Position numbers and translations under genes: made by a program. Positions 51,770 through 61,547 of a DNA stretch of 64,000 nt are shown here, piece by piece. The notes under the pieces are model-generated. The model did no database searches and was not told the DNA's origin. It saw nothing but the letters and a program-made list of their open reading frames with translations. Numbering within the stretch: position 1 is the stretch's first letter; every line of letters begins with the position of its first letter. The DNA is from an uncultured bacterium. Its GTDB lineage: Bacteria > CSSED10-310 > CALFER01. The DNA is taken from positions 1 to 64,000 of the forward strand of contig CALFER010000038.1 of assembly GCA_937951895.1 (NCBI GenBank), in the 5' to 3' direction.

Positions 51770-51813
51770 CAAAGCGGTTTTTCGGACGTGAACCATCTGG
51801 AGAGGAGGAATGA

Positions 51814-52380
51814 ATGAAAAGAGCACCCAACCGGTTGATCCCGAAGAAAATGTTCCTGACTCACGGTGTCGGTTATCACAAAGACCGATTGAACTCATTC
51901 GAAGATGCTCTCCGGAACGGCGGAATCGAAAAGTTTAATCTCGTGACGGTTTCCAGCATCTTTCCTCCTGCCTGTAAATGCATCCCCCGAGCCAAAGGTC
52001 TCGCTGATATTCAAGCCGGCGAAGTCATTCACTGCGTCATGTCCCGACTCGACTCCAATGAACCCGGCCGGATGCTCGCCGCCGCAATCGGACTGGCCGA
52101 ACCTGCCGATCGGGAAAACAGCTACGGGTACATCTCGGAACACCATTCCTACGGCCAGACGTCGCATATCGCCGGCGAATACGCGGAAGATCTCGCTGCG
52201 CAAATGCTCGGCACCACCCTCGGAATCGATATCGACCCCGAAAAAGCCTGGGATGAACGTAAGGATTTGTATCTCGCGAGCGGCCGCATCATCAAAACCC
52301 GGAACATCGCTCACTCCGCCCGCGTACCCAAGGACGGACGCTGGACCACGGTTTTTGCCGCAGCGGTCTTCATCATCTGA
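51814..52380 (+). CDS. pdaD: Pyruvoyl-dependent arginine decarboxylase
   Basis: A 188-residue proenzyme making agmatine from arginine. The self-cleavage site is the Ser47-Ser48 pair in VTVSSIFPP, where the second serine becomes the pyruvoyl group. The N-terminal THGVGYHKDRLNSFEDAL and the later YGYISEHHSYGQT (with catalytic Glu) are typical of the archaeal and bacterial family. GAGAGGAGG precedes the ATG. It lies three bases before speB, so agmatine goes straight to the next enzyme. Confidence 0.94.
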   Translation: MKRAPNRLIPKKMFLTHGVGYHKDRLNSFEDALRNGGIEKFNLVTVSSIFPPACKCIPRAKGLADIQAGEVIHCVMSRLDSNEPGRMLAAAIGLAEPADRENSYGYISEHHSYGQTSHIAGEYAEDLAAQMLGTTLGIDIDPEKAWDERKDLYLASGRIIKTRNIAHSARVPKDGRWTTVFAAAVFII

Positions 52381-52383
52381 TCC

Positions 52384-53232
52384 ATGACCGTTCCGTTTCT
52401 CGGCCTGCCGGAAGACCGATTGTCGTACAGCGCCTGCCGGGTGGCCATTGTGCCGGTGCCTTTCGAGGCATCGGTCAGCTTCGGCAAGGGAACGGCAGCG
52501 GGACCACAAGCCATCCTGGACGCCTCCACACAAGTCGAATTGTTTGATGCCATCCTCTCGAAAAGCTATCCGGAAGACGGCATTTTCACGTTGCCTGCTA
52601 TCGAAACAGATCGCTACGATGTTCTCGATCAACGCCTGTACGATCTGACCCGCCGGATTCTCGATGATCGGAAATTTCCGATCATCCTGGGAGGCGAACA
52701 CTCCATTTCCGTATCCGCCGCCCGGGCCTTCCGGGATCTCTACCCGAACACTCTCGTCATCCACGTCGACGCTCATGCGGATTTGCGGGATTCCTATCAG
52801 GACCGGACCTGGTCCCACGCGTGTGCGATGCATCGCATCCGAGATCTCGGGTTGCAGTCGATCAGTATCGGGATTCGGTCGATGTCCGAGGATGAAGCGG
52901 TTCTGATTCGGGAACAGAACATCTTTCATACCACACCGGAGCATCCGGATTTCTGGAATCGACTGGAAACAGCGTTCGGCTGTGCATCCGGCCCCGCCTG
53001 GATGACATTCGATGTCGATGGTTTCGATCCGTCCGTGATTCCTTCGACCGGCACTCCGGAACCGGGCGGCCTGACCTGGATGGATGTGATGCGGATTTTC
53101 GGGATGATGCGGGATTCCCGCATCGACCTGAAAGGTGCGGACTTCGTGGAACTCGCACCCATCCCGGGTATCCATCATCCTGAATTTACAATCGCCCGGT
53201 TGATTCATCGATTCATACTGATGTTTGTATAA
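52384..53232 (+). CDS. speB: Agmatinase (agmatine ureohydrolase)
   Basis: A 282-residue Mn-dependent enzyme converting agmatine to putrescine and urea. Metal ligands are in GGEHSIS, DAHADLRD and FDVDGFDPS, and the substrate loop is PSTGTPEPGG. Length and order match SpeB. With pdaD it makes putrescine from arginine without ornithine decarboxylase, and putrescine can feed the deoxyhypusine-synthase-like enzyme just upstream. Urea use is not encoded here. Confidence 0.94.
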   Translation: MTVPFLGLPEDRLSYSACRVAIVPVPFEASVSFGKGTAAGPQAILDASTQVELFDAILSKSYPEDGIFTLPAIETDRYDVLDQRLYDLTRRILDDRKFPIILGGEHSISVSAARAFRDLYPNTLVIHVDAHADLRDSYQDRTWSHACAMHRIRDLGLQSISIGIRSMSEDEAVLIREQNIFHTTPEHPDFWNRLETAFGCASGPAWMTFDVDGFDPSVIPSTGTPEPGGLTWMDVMRIFGMMRDSRIDLKGADFVELAPIPGIHHPEFTIARLIHRFILMFV

Positions 53233-53423
53233 GCGGATCAGATACGCCGATCCGGATGGGGTACCGCAGAACCCCGCAGCATCACGCTTGACAGTGATCA
53301 GCGACTATATTAAGTATGGAATCAAGATGTCGTCATATGCAGTGAAATACCGATGCAGGGTTCAATTGAGGTAACGGATTCGTGCAACCGTCAGGGGGAA
53401 ACGTTTTTCAGGGAGTGTGGGGA

Positions 53424-53696
53424 ATGAAAAGCAGTATGGAGCCGGCCGGGAAGTCGCTATGGCCAGATCCCGAAGAACCACGGCGCAAGAAAGATCGACC
53501 CGAAAAAAAGACTCAGAGGAAGATCCTGAGCGATGCAGCGGAAGATGCTGCCGCAGGAGTCTCGGCCAAACCCCGGAAATCCAAAGGCAGCCTTTCGGAA
53601 GATGACGACTGGGATGAGGATGATATGTTGACGATACTGGAGTATCGCCGCAAAGGATTCATCAAATCCCCGCCCGAAGAAGAAGCCGGTCAGTAA
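53424..53696 (+). CDS. Small charged hypothetical protein
   Basis: A 90-residue protein, low in complexity: a basic stretch (PRRKKDRPEKKTQRKI), an Ala-rich part, an acidic stretch (SEDDDWDEDD) and then MLTILEYRRKGFIKSP, the only part that looks folded. The ATG follows GGGAG; an in-frame GTG at 53382 is a longer alternative. It is alone between speB and the convergent deacetylase gene. The charged segments could be an RNA- or ribosome-binding tail, but I do not recognise it. A real gene is likely but not certain. Confidence 0.5.
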   Translation: MKSSMEPAGKSLWPDPEEPRRKKDRPEKKTQRKILSDAAEDAAAGVSAKPRKSKGSLSEDDDWDEDDMLTILEYRRKGFIKSPPEEEAGQ

Positions 53697-53726
53697 TACC
53701 CGGTTCGGGCACAATTGCGGCCCGGG

Positions 53727-54734
53727 TCAGGCGAGAGCGACCGCAAAACTCGCCACCGGCACCTCAAAAACAGGATGTCGGGGTGTATCGAACGGATCGG
53801 TACCCGATCGAACCGGCCCCGCGGTAAACCGGAATCCCGCTTCATATCCGCACTCCTTCGCGATCGCCCGCGTCGCGTCAGATGTATCTCCCGTCTGACC
53901 ATTCGGATACGCCAGCACCCGGCAGGGAGCATTCAGCCGCGTTTCGATTTCCTGCTTCGACTCGGATAACTCCATCCACTGCCGTTCTTCGGAACACATC
54001 GACAGAATCGGATGCGTCACGGTGTGGGATCCGATCGTGAACCCCTCACGATGCAGAATGGATACCTGATCCCACGATAGCATCGGCAACTGCTCGATCG
54101 GATCGAACTGGGGATCGACGCCGAGAGCGCGCGCGACGGCATGAAGAGCAGTCTGGCGTTCCTCGGGTGACATCGTTTTCAACAGTCCGCAGACCGCCAG
54201 TGCGCCTGACATCCGGGAATGTGCATCTGTCAGATCCAGTGCCAGCGGCTTTCTCCCGTCGAACTCGAGGATGACCTTCCGGTTCGCCGCCGCCTCGATG
54301 AACCCATACAGCCGGTTCGTCCAGATCGACCGCTGGCAGGTAACGGATTCCGTCGTCAGGAAGACCGTTCCGGGCAATCCCAGCGCTTTCATCCGGGGAT
54401 ATGCTATGTTGTAGACATCCGCATACCCGTCATCGAAGGTGATCACCACGGCGTTTTCGGGAGCCGACATCCGGAAACTCAATATCGAAAGCAACTCGGA
54501 CATCGACAGAACGGCATGGTGCGAGGCGATGTAGTCGATCTGAGCATTGAAGTCGGCTTCGCTGGAGTGGATTCCGAGCACATTCCGGAGAAACCGGGGG
54601 GATTCGAGGGTATGGTAAGCGAGCACGGTGATGGTGTTCCGCGGGCGAAGTTTGCGTTTGAGTGCGAGAATGCCCGTGGAAAAAAGCATGCGGTGATACA
54701 CCAGCTGTACCATATTCAGTCTGCCTCGCTGCAT
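53727..54734 (-). CDS. Polysaccharide deacetylase-family protein
   Basis: A 335-residue NodB-type deacetylase. The metal-binding motif is TFDDGYADVYNIAYP and the second is GSHTVTHPILS, with the later LAYPNGQTGD (RxxY-P-like) and a final His-rich PRHPVFEVP. It removes acetyl groups from N-acetyl sugars in glycans. The N-terminus (VQLVYHRMLFSTGILALKRK) has no clear signal peptide, so the site of action is uncertain. It lies 27 bases downstream of tldE on the same strand and may be cotranscribed with it. Confidence 0.87.
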   Translation of the reverse strand: MQRGRLNMVQLVYHRMLFSTGILALKRKLRPRNTITVLAYHTLESPRFLRNVLGIHSSEADFNAQIDYIASHHAVLSMSELLSILSFRMSAPENAVVITFDDGYADVYNIAYPRMKALGLPGTVFLTTESVTCQRSIWTNRLYGFIEAAANRKVILEFDGRKPLALDLTDAHSRMSGALAVCGLLKTMSPEERQTALHAVARALGVDPQFDPIEQLPMLSWDQVSILHREGFTIGSHTVTHPILSMCSEERQWMELSESKQEIETRLNAPCRVLAYPNGQTGDTSDATRAIAKECGYEAGFRFTAGPVRSGTDPFDTPRHPVFEVPVASFAVALA

Positions 54735-54761
54735 GATCCTGCCCTCTCGTGTTCCCGTTTC

Positions 54762-56081
54762 TCAGATGTCCCCTGTCCCGGATACCGATACACCGTCGAT
54801 CAGAATATCGGGACTGTAGGCAATGGGGTTGACGGCAAGCGTTTTTCCGAGACCGGTTATCCGATGGAAATCGTCGTAGATGTTCCCCGCAATCATCGTA
54901 TCCACCGCCCGGCCCGCAATCGCGCCATTCTTCACATAAAACCCGATCCCGACATTCATCGAATACTGCCCCTGCAGGATGTTCCCGGAATGAAATCCGA
55001 TGACATCGTTCACAACGATCCCTTCATCCATCATCCCGATCATCTCGGATACCGTCAACTCTCCGGGCTGCATGACCAGATTGTTGAAGCGCGGATTGGG
55101 GTTGACCTCGATCCCTCTCGTCCACATCGATCGCTTGATCCCGTTTCCGGTCGATCCGGCGCCGCTTTTCGATCCGAAATTCAGGTCGTAAATGAAATTC
55201 CGGAACACCCCTTTGTCCACGATCACTTTCGTGCGTGTCGGAACCCCCTCATCGTCGAAGGGCGTGGAACCAGGCGCCCAATCCAACGTCGGATCGTCCA
55301 GAAGCGTGACCTGATCACCGAAAATCGGCGTGTCGATTTTATCCTTCAGGGGTGTCACGCTGCGAACCTTGTTCGCACCGTTGGCACCCTCCAGAATCCG
55401 ATAGAGCAAACTCCAGGTCGATGACGATCGGAACAGAACCGGCATCTTGCGCGTCGGAACCCGGATGTGTTTCGCCGATCGTGCATTTTCGTCGATCAAT
55501 TCCTCGATGACAGCGTCCGGAAACCGGAAGTATCGACACGAAGTGATCTCCTTGTTGATCCCTTCCTTGGAGTTCTCGTACATCGACAACAGCGATACCG
55601 TGTATTGTGTTTTGGTGTAGGATTCGTTTTTACCGGATGTGTTCAGAATCGTCACGTCGGTGCGCTCATTATCGAGATACAGGTTGAGGAGGAGGTCGGG
55701 AGCTTTCGGGCGGATGAGATCATAGATCGCCACCGCATCCTTCACCATCTGTTCCGGCTTCATGTCGATCAGTTCGGGATCACGGATCCGACCGCCGCAA
55801 CCCTCGCTGGATTCCGAGGGAAATCGGAAGGACACCTCGGGGCCGACTTCCGCCGCCCGCAATGCGGATGAGACGAACCAGTCGAGATCATCCGAGGCGG
55901 AACCCTTGACCACTCCGATCCGACCGTTCCGGATGACTCTCAGAGAAACCTCGTCGTGGTCGCGATGCAGCACATCCGCTTGTCTCCAGTTATAGAAATT
56001 GACCGGTGAGGACTGCTTTCTGACATGATAAACTTCCGCCTGATCCACTTTTTCCGCTGCGCGTTTCAACAACTTTTCCAT
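54762..56081 (-). CDS. tldE: TldE/PmbA-type metalloprotease subunit
   Basis: A 439-residue partner of TldD. TldE subunits lack the HExxH motif, and none is seen here. The N-terminal domain (AEVYHVRKQSSPVNFYNWRQ) and the C-terminal DWAPGSTPFDDEGVPTRTK...KGVFRNFIYDL and NIYDDFHRITGLGKTL match the family. TldD/TldE form a heteromer that degrades unfolded peptides and matures some ribosomally made peptides (microcin B17 in E. coli). GGAGG precedes the ATG at 56081; an ATG three bases upstream overlaps the tldD stop. Confidence 0.9.
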   Translation of the reverse strand: MEKLLKRAAEKVDQAEVYHVRKQSSPVNFYNWRQADVLHRDHDEVSLRVIRNGRIGVVKGSASDDLDWFVSSALRAAEVGPEVSFRFPSESSEGCGGRIRDPELIDMKPEQMVKDAVAIYDLIRPKAPDLLLNLYLDNERTDVTILNTSGKNESYTKTQYTVSLLSMYENSKEGINKEITSCRYFRFPDAVIEELIDENARSAKHIRVPTRKMPVLFRSSSTWSLLYRILEGANGANKVRSVTPLKDKIDTPIFGDQVTLLDDPTLDWAPGSTPFDDEGVPTRTKVIVDKGVFRNFIYDLNFGSKSGAGSTGNGIKRSMWTRGIEVNPNPRFNNLVMQPGELTVSEMIGMMDEGIVVNDVIGFHSGNILQGQYSMNVGIGFYVKNGAIAGRAVDTMIAGNIYDDFHRITGLGKTLAVNPIAYSPDILIDGVSVSGTGDI

Positions 56082-56083
56082 CA

Positions 56084-57463
56084 TCAACCTCCGATGACCA
56101 CATCCCGAATCACGATACTCGGCCCACCTGTTCCCGACTTGTCCAGCATCTGCATGTCGTACAATCCGGCCCGTGTCTTGCCGCATCCGCCGCCTTCGTT
56201 CATTTTGAAATCGTTTCCGATCATCGAAATGTTCCCGAGCGTCTCGAATACATTCCCGGAGATATTGATGTCCTTGACCATGCGTCCGAGTTTGCCGTTG
56301 CGGATCTCAAAGCCGTGCTGCGCGCCGAAGGTGAACAGATCCCCCATAGTCTGCCCTCCTTTGCCGCCGCACAGACAGTATCCGTCGCCCACGGCATCGC
56401 ACAGCGCCTCGAAAGAGTGCGACTGTGCCTCGATGAAGATATTGGACATTCTCACGAGCGGCATGAAGCGGTAATCCGTGGCGCGATAGTTTCCGGTCGG
56501 CCGGCCGTCGAGTTGAGCGGCGGAGAGGCGGGAATAGAGGCGGTCATGGAGGAGCCCGTTCTTCACCAGATAGGTCTTTCGCGTCCGCACACCCTCGTCA
56601 TCATAGACATACGAGCCGCTGGCCCCCGGAAAATCTCCCTGATCGACGATGTTGAGTTCATCCGATCCCAGGCGGCGTCCGAGAACGAGCAATTTACGGA
56701 GACTCGGGTTATTGATCGTGTCGTCTGATTCCGACAGATGCCCGAACGCCTCATGAATAAACACACCGGACAGGTCCTGATCCGCGACGATCGTATGAAC
56801 ACCGGGTGTGATCGGCGCGGCATTCAGCAGATCGACCGTCAGTTTCGCGTGCTCCTCGACTTCCCGATGCCGGTTTCTGAGTTTTGAAAAGTCCGCGTCG
56901 AAACCGATGGTGAATCCGAGTGATTCCGTCTGATCGCCGTCCTGGGCCATCATCCGGCATGAGAAATAACACAGAGTGATGTTCTGACTGATTTCGGATC
57001 CTTCCGAATTCACATAGGTTTTCCGCGTGAATGTCTCGGTGTAGCTCCCCTGTGCGGTGAATATCCGGGGCGTTTTGAGCACCAGGTCGAGATACTCCAG
57101 AGCCAGGGCGACTTTTTCATCGAAGCCGACCGTCGCGGGATCGATTTGCATGGCCGGAACGACACGGTCGCGGATGACCGGCGCGGGGGCGAGCGTATTT
57201 GTGGGATCGAACGCAGCGAGCGCTCGGGCTGAAACCGCCGCATCCTCCACCGCCTTCGCGATCGACTCGGGACGGGTAAACGACGCTCCGGCATAGCCTC
57301 CGCCGGCAATCGCCGTAATACGGCCGCCTCCGAGAATCGTCGTCGAGACGTTCTGGATATCTTTTTTATTGAACGAGATGGTCATCATCCGGGTGTCTTC
57401 GAACATCGCGTCGGCATAATCCGTTGCGGATCTTTCGATTGCCTTCTTCAAGAACTGCTCCAT
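56084..57463 (-). CDS. tldD: TldD-type metalloprotease subunit
   Basis: A 459-residue catalytic subunit. The zinc motif HEAFGH is at 237-242 (GVFIHEAFGHLSESD), followed by the later DDEGVRTRKTYLVKNG that closes the active-site tunnel in the family, and a Cys-rich DGYCLCGGKGGQ near the C-terminus that may help bind the metal. It is immediately upstream of tldE with a tight junction, giving equal amounts of both subunits. GGAGG lies nine bases before the ATG. It is divergent from mnmG. Confidence 0.93.
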   Translation of the reverse strand: MEQFLKKAIERSATDYADAMFEDTRMMTISFNKKDIQNVSTTILGGGRITAIAGGGYAGASFTRPESIAKAVEDAAVSARALAAFDPTNTLAPAPVIRDRVVPAMQIDPATVGFDEKVALALEYLDLVLKTPRIFTAQGSYTETFTRKTYVNSEGSEISQNITLCYFSCRMMAQDGDQTESLGFTIGFDADFSKLRNRHREVEEHAKLTVDLLNAAPITPGVHTIVADQDLSGVFIHEAFGHLSESDDTINNPSLRKLLVLGRRLGSDELNIVDQGDFPGASGSYVYDDEGVRTRKTYLVKNGLLHDRLYSRLSAAQLDGRPTGNYRATDYRFMPLVRMSNIFIEAQSHSFEALCDAVGDGYCLCGGKGGQTMGDLFTFGAQHGFEIRNGKLGRMVKDINISGNVFETLGNISMIGNDFKMNEGGGCGKTRAGLYDMQMLDKSGTGGPSIVIRDVVIGG

Positions 57464-57562
57464 GGCGCAATACCTCCATCCACTGCCCCGCATCATAATT
57501 CGCAACCCGGGTCTTTACAAACAAAAACGGTGCCCTGGAGACCGGAAGATGCCGGCGGGGTG

Positions 57563-57592
57563 TTGTGCATGCGGGATGGAAGGCGCTATATA
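57563..57592 (+). promoter_or_regulatory. Weak candidate promoter for mnmG
   Basis: TTGTGC (57563-57568), 18 bp, TATATA (57587-57592), 22 bp before the mnmG ATG. The -35 is poor; the run TATATATGG is the main support. Confidence 0.3.
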
Positions 57593-57614
57593 TGGACAGG
57601 GTGAGGGGTTGAGC

Positions 57615-59507
57615 ATGCTCGATCGGGATTTTGATGTGATCGTGATCGGCGCCGGTCATGCCGGCATCGAGGCCGCCTGTGCCTCGGCGGCACTGGGCTG
57701 CCGCACCGCTCTCGTGACGCTCAATATCGAAATGCTGGGTCATATGCCCTGCAATCCTGCCGTCGGCGGTCTGGGAAAAAGCCAGCTCGTGCATGAAATC
57801 GACGCCCTGGGAGGCTGGATCGGAAAACTGGCCGACCGCACCGGGATTCAGTTCCGTGTTCTGAACACAGCCAAAGGCGCCGCCGTTCGATCACTCAGGA
57901 CTCAGAACGACAAAGCCGCGTATCGCACCGAAGCGCTCAGGATCGTACAGAATCAGAACAATCTCATGCTGTTACAGGATGAGATCGTTGCGATCGGCGT
58001 CACGAACGGAGCGTTCACGGAGGTGACGGCTGTGTCGGGCCGGACATTCAGCGCGCACACGGCCGTCGTCACACCCGGAACATTTCTGAACGGACTCATC
58101 CACATCGGTCTCCGGAGCCGCCCCGCCGGACGACTCGGGGAGTTCGCCTCCCGTGACCTCTCCGCCTGCCTCTCCCACCTCGGATTCACTCTCAACCGCC
58201 TCAAAACAGGCACCCCTGCGCGTCTCGATAAACGAACCATCCGCTTCGATGCGCTTGAACCCCAGCCGGGTGAACCCAATCATCCGTATTTTTCGTTCTG
58301 GGAAAAACCGGAACGGGAACTCCCGCAGATCTGCTGCTACATCACGAACACCAACGAAGCCACTCACCGCCTCATCCGCGAAAATCTCGACCGCTCCCCC
58401 CTCTACAGCGGACGCATCTCGGGCATCGGACCTCGTTACTGTCCCTCCATCGAGGACAAGGTCGTGCGCTTCCCGGATCGCACCCAACACCAGATTTTTC
58501 TCGAACCGGAAGGCTTGGATTCGATCGAAGTCTATACCAACGGCATCTCGACCAGTCTCCCGATCGACGTGCAGGAGGCGATCGTACACAGCATCGAAGG
58601 TCTCGAAGAAGCGCGGATCGTGCGACCGGCGTACGCCGTCGAGTACGATTGTGTCGCGCCGACCCAGTTGCGGGCATCACTGGAATCCAAATCGGTGAGG
58701 GGTCTGTATTTCGCCGGCCAGATCAACGGGACATCCGGATATGAAGAAGCGGCAGCGCAGGGTCTGATCGCGGGGATCAATGCGGCGCGGTCGAGGTCGG
58801 GCGAAGAGCCGTTGATTCTGAGGCGGGATCAGGCCTACATCGGGGTGATGATCGACGATCTCGTGACGATGGGCGTGGACGAACCATACCGGATGTTCAC
58901 ATCCCGGGCGGAATACCGCCTGATGCTACGCTCGGATAACGCCGTCAGTCGGCTGGCTGATATCGGACACCGGATCGGTCTTCTCCCGCAGGTCTGTCAT
59001 GATCGATTCTATCAGCAGGAGTCCATGATTCGGGACGAAATCGAGCGTCTCAGAAGCGTCCGCCTGTCTCCGTCCACCGAGACGCTCACACGCCTCGCTC
59101 AACTCGGGATCTCCCCGTTCCATACGCCGATTCCGGCGAGTGAGCTGTTGCGCCGGGAAAACAGCGCCTATGATTCTCTCGTGGCTCTGGGAATCGGCGA
59201 CGAAACCATGCCTGACAATGTTCGGGATGCCATCAAGACCCGGATCTACTACGAAGGCTACATCGAACGACAAAGGGAAGAGGTGGAGCGATTCAAGGCG
59301 CGTGAAACCCAGCGGATTCCTCCCAATTTCGATTACACCGACCTGCCGGGACTCTCCACCGAACTCAGAGGGAAGCTCCGTGCGATTCGCCCCGAGTCGA
59401 TCGGGCAAGCTTCACGCATACCGGGGATGACTCCGGCGGCCCTGACGATCCTGTCCATCATGCTCAAAAAAGGCGGTGCGCGTGACCTCGATCATCATAC
59501 GGAATGA
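57615..59507 (+). CDS. mnmG: tRNA uridine-5-carboxymethylaminomethyl modification enzyme, FAD subunit
   Basis: A 630-residue FAD protein that with MnmE installs carboxymethylaminomethyl groups at U34 of tRNAs. The FAD-binding GAGHAGIEAACASAALG is at the start, then PCNPAVGGLGKSQLVHEIDALGG, KTGTPARLD and GTSGYEEAAAQGLIAGINAA, all hallmark blocks. The frame is open far upstream, but the family normally begins within ten residues of FDVIVIGAG, so I use ATG 57615. mnmE is not in the window. It overlaps rsmG by 32 bases. Confidence 0.95.
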   Translation: MLDRDFDVIVIGAGHAGIEAACASAALGCRTALVTLNIEMLGHMPCNPAVGGLGKSQLVHEIDALGGWIGKLADRTGIQFRVLNTAKGAAVRSLRTQNDKAAYRTEALRIVQNQNNLMLLQDEIVAIGVTNGAFTEVTAVSGRTFSAHTAVVTPGTFLNGLIHIGLRSRPAGRLGEFASRDLSACLSHLGFTLNRLKTGTPARLDKRTIRFDALEPQPGEPNHPYFSFWEKPERELPQICCYITNTNEATHRLIRENLDRSPLYSGRISGIGPRYCPSIEDKVVRFPDRTQHQIFLEPEGLDSIEVYTNGISTSLPIDVQEAIVHSIEGLEEARIVRPAYAVEYDCVAPTQLRASLESKSVRGLYFAGQINGTSGYEEAAAQGLIAGINAARSRSGEEPLILRRDQAYIGVMIDDLVTMGVDEPYRMFTSRAEYRLMLRSDNAVSRLADIGHRIGLLPQVCHDRFYQQESMIRDEIERLRSVRLSPSTETLTRLAQLGISPFHTPIPASELLRRENSAYDSLVALGIGDETMPDNVRDAIKTRIYYEGYIERQREEVERFKARETQRIPPNFDYTDLPGLSTELRGKLRAIRPESIGQASRIPGMTPAALTILSIMLKKGGARDLDHHTE

Positions 59508-60174
59508 GTTCCCGGGTGGCTTGAAAGACGGCCTCAAGCGGCTCAATTACCCCGCATCCGATCTCGAAATCAATCGGCTCGCAGCCTACCTCGATCGCCT
59601 GAAACAGTGGAACCGGATCCACAACTTCACGGGATTCGCTCCGGAAGACTGGATCTCGAGAATCGTTCTGGAGTCCGCGGGGTTGTTGCAATTCTATCCC
59701 GAATCGAGTGGTGCGTTGAACGTGGTTGATTTCGGATCCGGTGCAGGCATACCGGGTCTGGTTCTGGCGATTCTGCGTTCCGATGATTCGGTTTTTCTGA
59801 TAGAATCACGTCGGAAACGTGCGGATTTTCTCATGGAAGCCGTCGTCGCATGTGCGCTCGAACACGTTCGCGTGATTGCCGGAAGAGTCGAAACATTGAG
59901 TTCGGATGGGTTGGGATGCAACGCGGACATCATCGTGGCACGCGCATTCGGTTCGATCGACGAGATCGTGCGTCTCGGGAGTTCGATTCTCGGCCCGAAC
60001 GGACGATTGATCCTGCCCCGAGGCACTCAGGTATTGTCGGAAGCCGACAGGTTTCGGAAAGCGGCTTCCGGTGTCTGGACGATCCGGATCGAGAACATGC
60101 AGGTGCCGGGAATCCCGGCGCCACAGGCCGTCGCAGTGATCGAACGGATCAGACAGAAGGGGGTTGAACGGTGA
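59476..60174 (+). CDS. rsmG: 16S rRNA m7G527 methyltransferase (GidB)
   Basis: A 232-residue SAM-dependent enzyme. It has the family N-terminal helix block (RLAAYLDRLKQWNRIHNFTG), the SAM loop VVDFGSGAGIPGLVLAI, the acidic LIESRRKRADFL and the later DIIVARAFGSIDEI. It methylates G527 of 16S rRNA. GTG start inside mnmG (a second GTG at 59482 is also possible). The stop overlaps the next gene start (GTGA), so translation is coupled. The mnmG-rsmG order is common in bacteria. Confidence 0.93.
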   Translation: MRVTSIIIRNEFPGGLKDGLKRLNYPASDLEINRLAAYLDRLKQWNRIHNFTGFAPEDWISRIVLESAGLLQFYPESSGALNVVDFGSGAGIPGLVLAILRSDDSVFLIESRRKRADFLMEAVVACALEHVRVIAGRVETLSSDGLGCNADIIVARAFGSIDEIVRLGSSILGPNGRLILPRGTQVLSEADRFRKAASGVWTIRIENMQVPGIPAPQAVAVIERIRQKGVER

Positions 60175-61547
60175 AACACGGACGCTGTCCTCCCATTCCG
60201 GTCAGCATCACGCACCTGAGCCGGACCGGCATTACGCTCCGATCGATGCTGGAAGCCTCACCTCTCGTTGCCCTGCCGTCGATCATCGGGAGTTTTCTGC
60301 TCGTCATCGGTTTCACGCAGGCGACGACCGGAATTCGAATTCTCCCGGCTCCGGCCGGATTCAGCATTTCTGTCTCGATCCTGCTCTTCGGATTGACTCT
60401 GTGGTTGCGTCAGGGGGTCTACGAGATCACGATAGACGACCGGACGCAGTCGATCCATGGCATTCCCAGGGTCTCCCGGACCGTCGAATTCCGGGAAGTG
60501 ACCGGAATTTCAGTATCTCCGGAAGCCGGATCCGATCGCTACTGCATCTCGCTCGATCTTCAGAACCGGGATAGTCTGGATCTGGCCCGATCGTATCCTC
60601 CTGAACTGGCCATGTTTCTGGCCCGTCATCTCAGCCGGATGATTGCCCGCCCCCTGACACACCCCAAGCCGCTCGATGCGCTTGCCCAGGTTCCCATCCT
60701 GCAGGATTCGCCTCCGTGTCGACTTCCCAAAGCGATCTTTCCGTATCCTCTCCTGATTCTGGCCGCCGTGATCGCTGCGGTGCTCATCGTCATCTTCACG
60801 GTTGACCGCTTTCAGGTTTTCAACTATTCGATCTGGCCACGCTTGCTTCTCCTTGCCGTGGCTTCCTGGACGTCGTTCAGACTCGATCATCTGCTCCTGC
60901 AATCCGGCTCGGAGGCATCGCGACTCCCGGCGGTGACCGCTCTTCTTCTGATCGTTGTCGCCGCGACAGCCACCTTCATGTTTTTTCCCTCATCCGTGTT
61001 TCTGTATCTGGCTGTCGCATTTCTGCTGTTTCACATCGGCATTGCCGAAGCTTTTTTCCGGCATTCCGGCCGGAACCGGATCCGATTCATAGCGGCGGGG
61101 CTTCTGACCGGTCTGATTATCTTCGCCGCGATTGCGGACGCCATCCGATTCACCCGCTTCGTCAATCTGGATCCGGGTGTGATCGATTACATCATTCAGA
61201 CCGATGCTTCGAACATTCCGGTATCGCAACCGACGGTCTTTAAAATTGAGAAGCCGGCGGATGTGAGGGGGTTCATGGAAGGCATTATCAACCGTGAGGT
61301 CTTGTATTCGCTGCCGGGTTATGAGTCTGAACCTGTGTATTTCAGGATTGTCCGCCGGGCGGGCGGTGTGTATCGGGTGCGCTTCGTCCGATTTGAAACA
61401 CCCCTGCGTGCCGGCGTGATGGTCGATCTGATCGGCTCCCCGCCACAGTCTGAAATCCCCCTCCGATTCATCTCCCGCGAACTCGATCCCTTTCTGAATG
61501 CCGTGTGCAAATTCACGGCGATCTGGCCACCGAGGATAAAAAAATGA
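60171..61547 (+). CDS. Integral membrane protein of unknown function
   Basis: A 458-residue protein with about seven membrane segments: two near 33-75, then after a soluble PH-like stretch (YEITIDDRTQSIHGIPRVSRTVEFREVTGISV, quoted in part as YEITIDDRTQSIHG) five more (YPLLILAAVIAAVLIVIF to LLTGLIIFAAIADAI). A soluble C-terminal domain of about 125 residues follows. I do not recognise the family. It sits between rsmG and the HD-domain gene with four-base overlaps on both sides, so it belongs to the same operon, but a link to tRNA or rRNA modification is not evident. Confidence 0.8.
   Translation: MKHGRCPPIPVSITHLSRTGITLRSMLEASPLVALPSIIGSFLLVIGFTQATTGIRILPAPAGFSISVSILLFGLTLWLRQGVYEITIDDRTQSIHGIPRVSRTVEFREVTGISVSPEAGSDRYCISLDLQNRDSLDLARSYPPELAMFLARHLSRMIARPLTHPKPLDALAQVPILQDSPPCRLPKAIFPYPLLILAAVIAAVLIVIFTVDRFQVFNYSIWPRLLLLAVASWTSFRLDHLLLQSGSEASRLPAVTALLLIVVAATATFMFFPSSVFLYLAVAFLLFHIGIAEAFFRHSGRNRIRFIAAGLLTGLIIFAAIADAIRFTRFVNLDPGVIDYIIQTDASNIPVSQPTVFKIEKPADVRGFMEGIINREVLYSLPGYESEPVYFRIVRRAGGVYRVRFVRFETPLRAGVMVDLIGSPPQSEIPLRFISRELDPFLNAVCKFTAIWPPRIKK

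Noticed and set aside
53288..53310. Promoter TTGACA before the small charged protein
   Set aside because: TTGACA at 53288-53293 is perfect, but no acceptable -10 occurs at 16-18 bases; TATATT is only 12 away.
56084..57463. TldD/E as part of a local peptide-antibiotic cluster
   Set aside because: No precursor peptide, cyclodehydratase or exporter is nearby. TldD/E are common housekeeping proteins.
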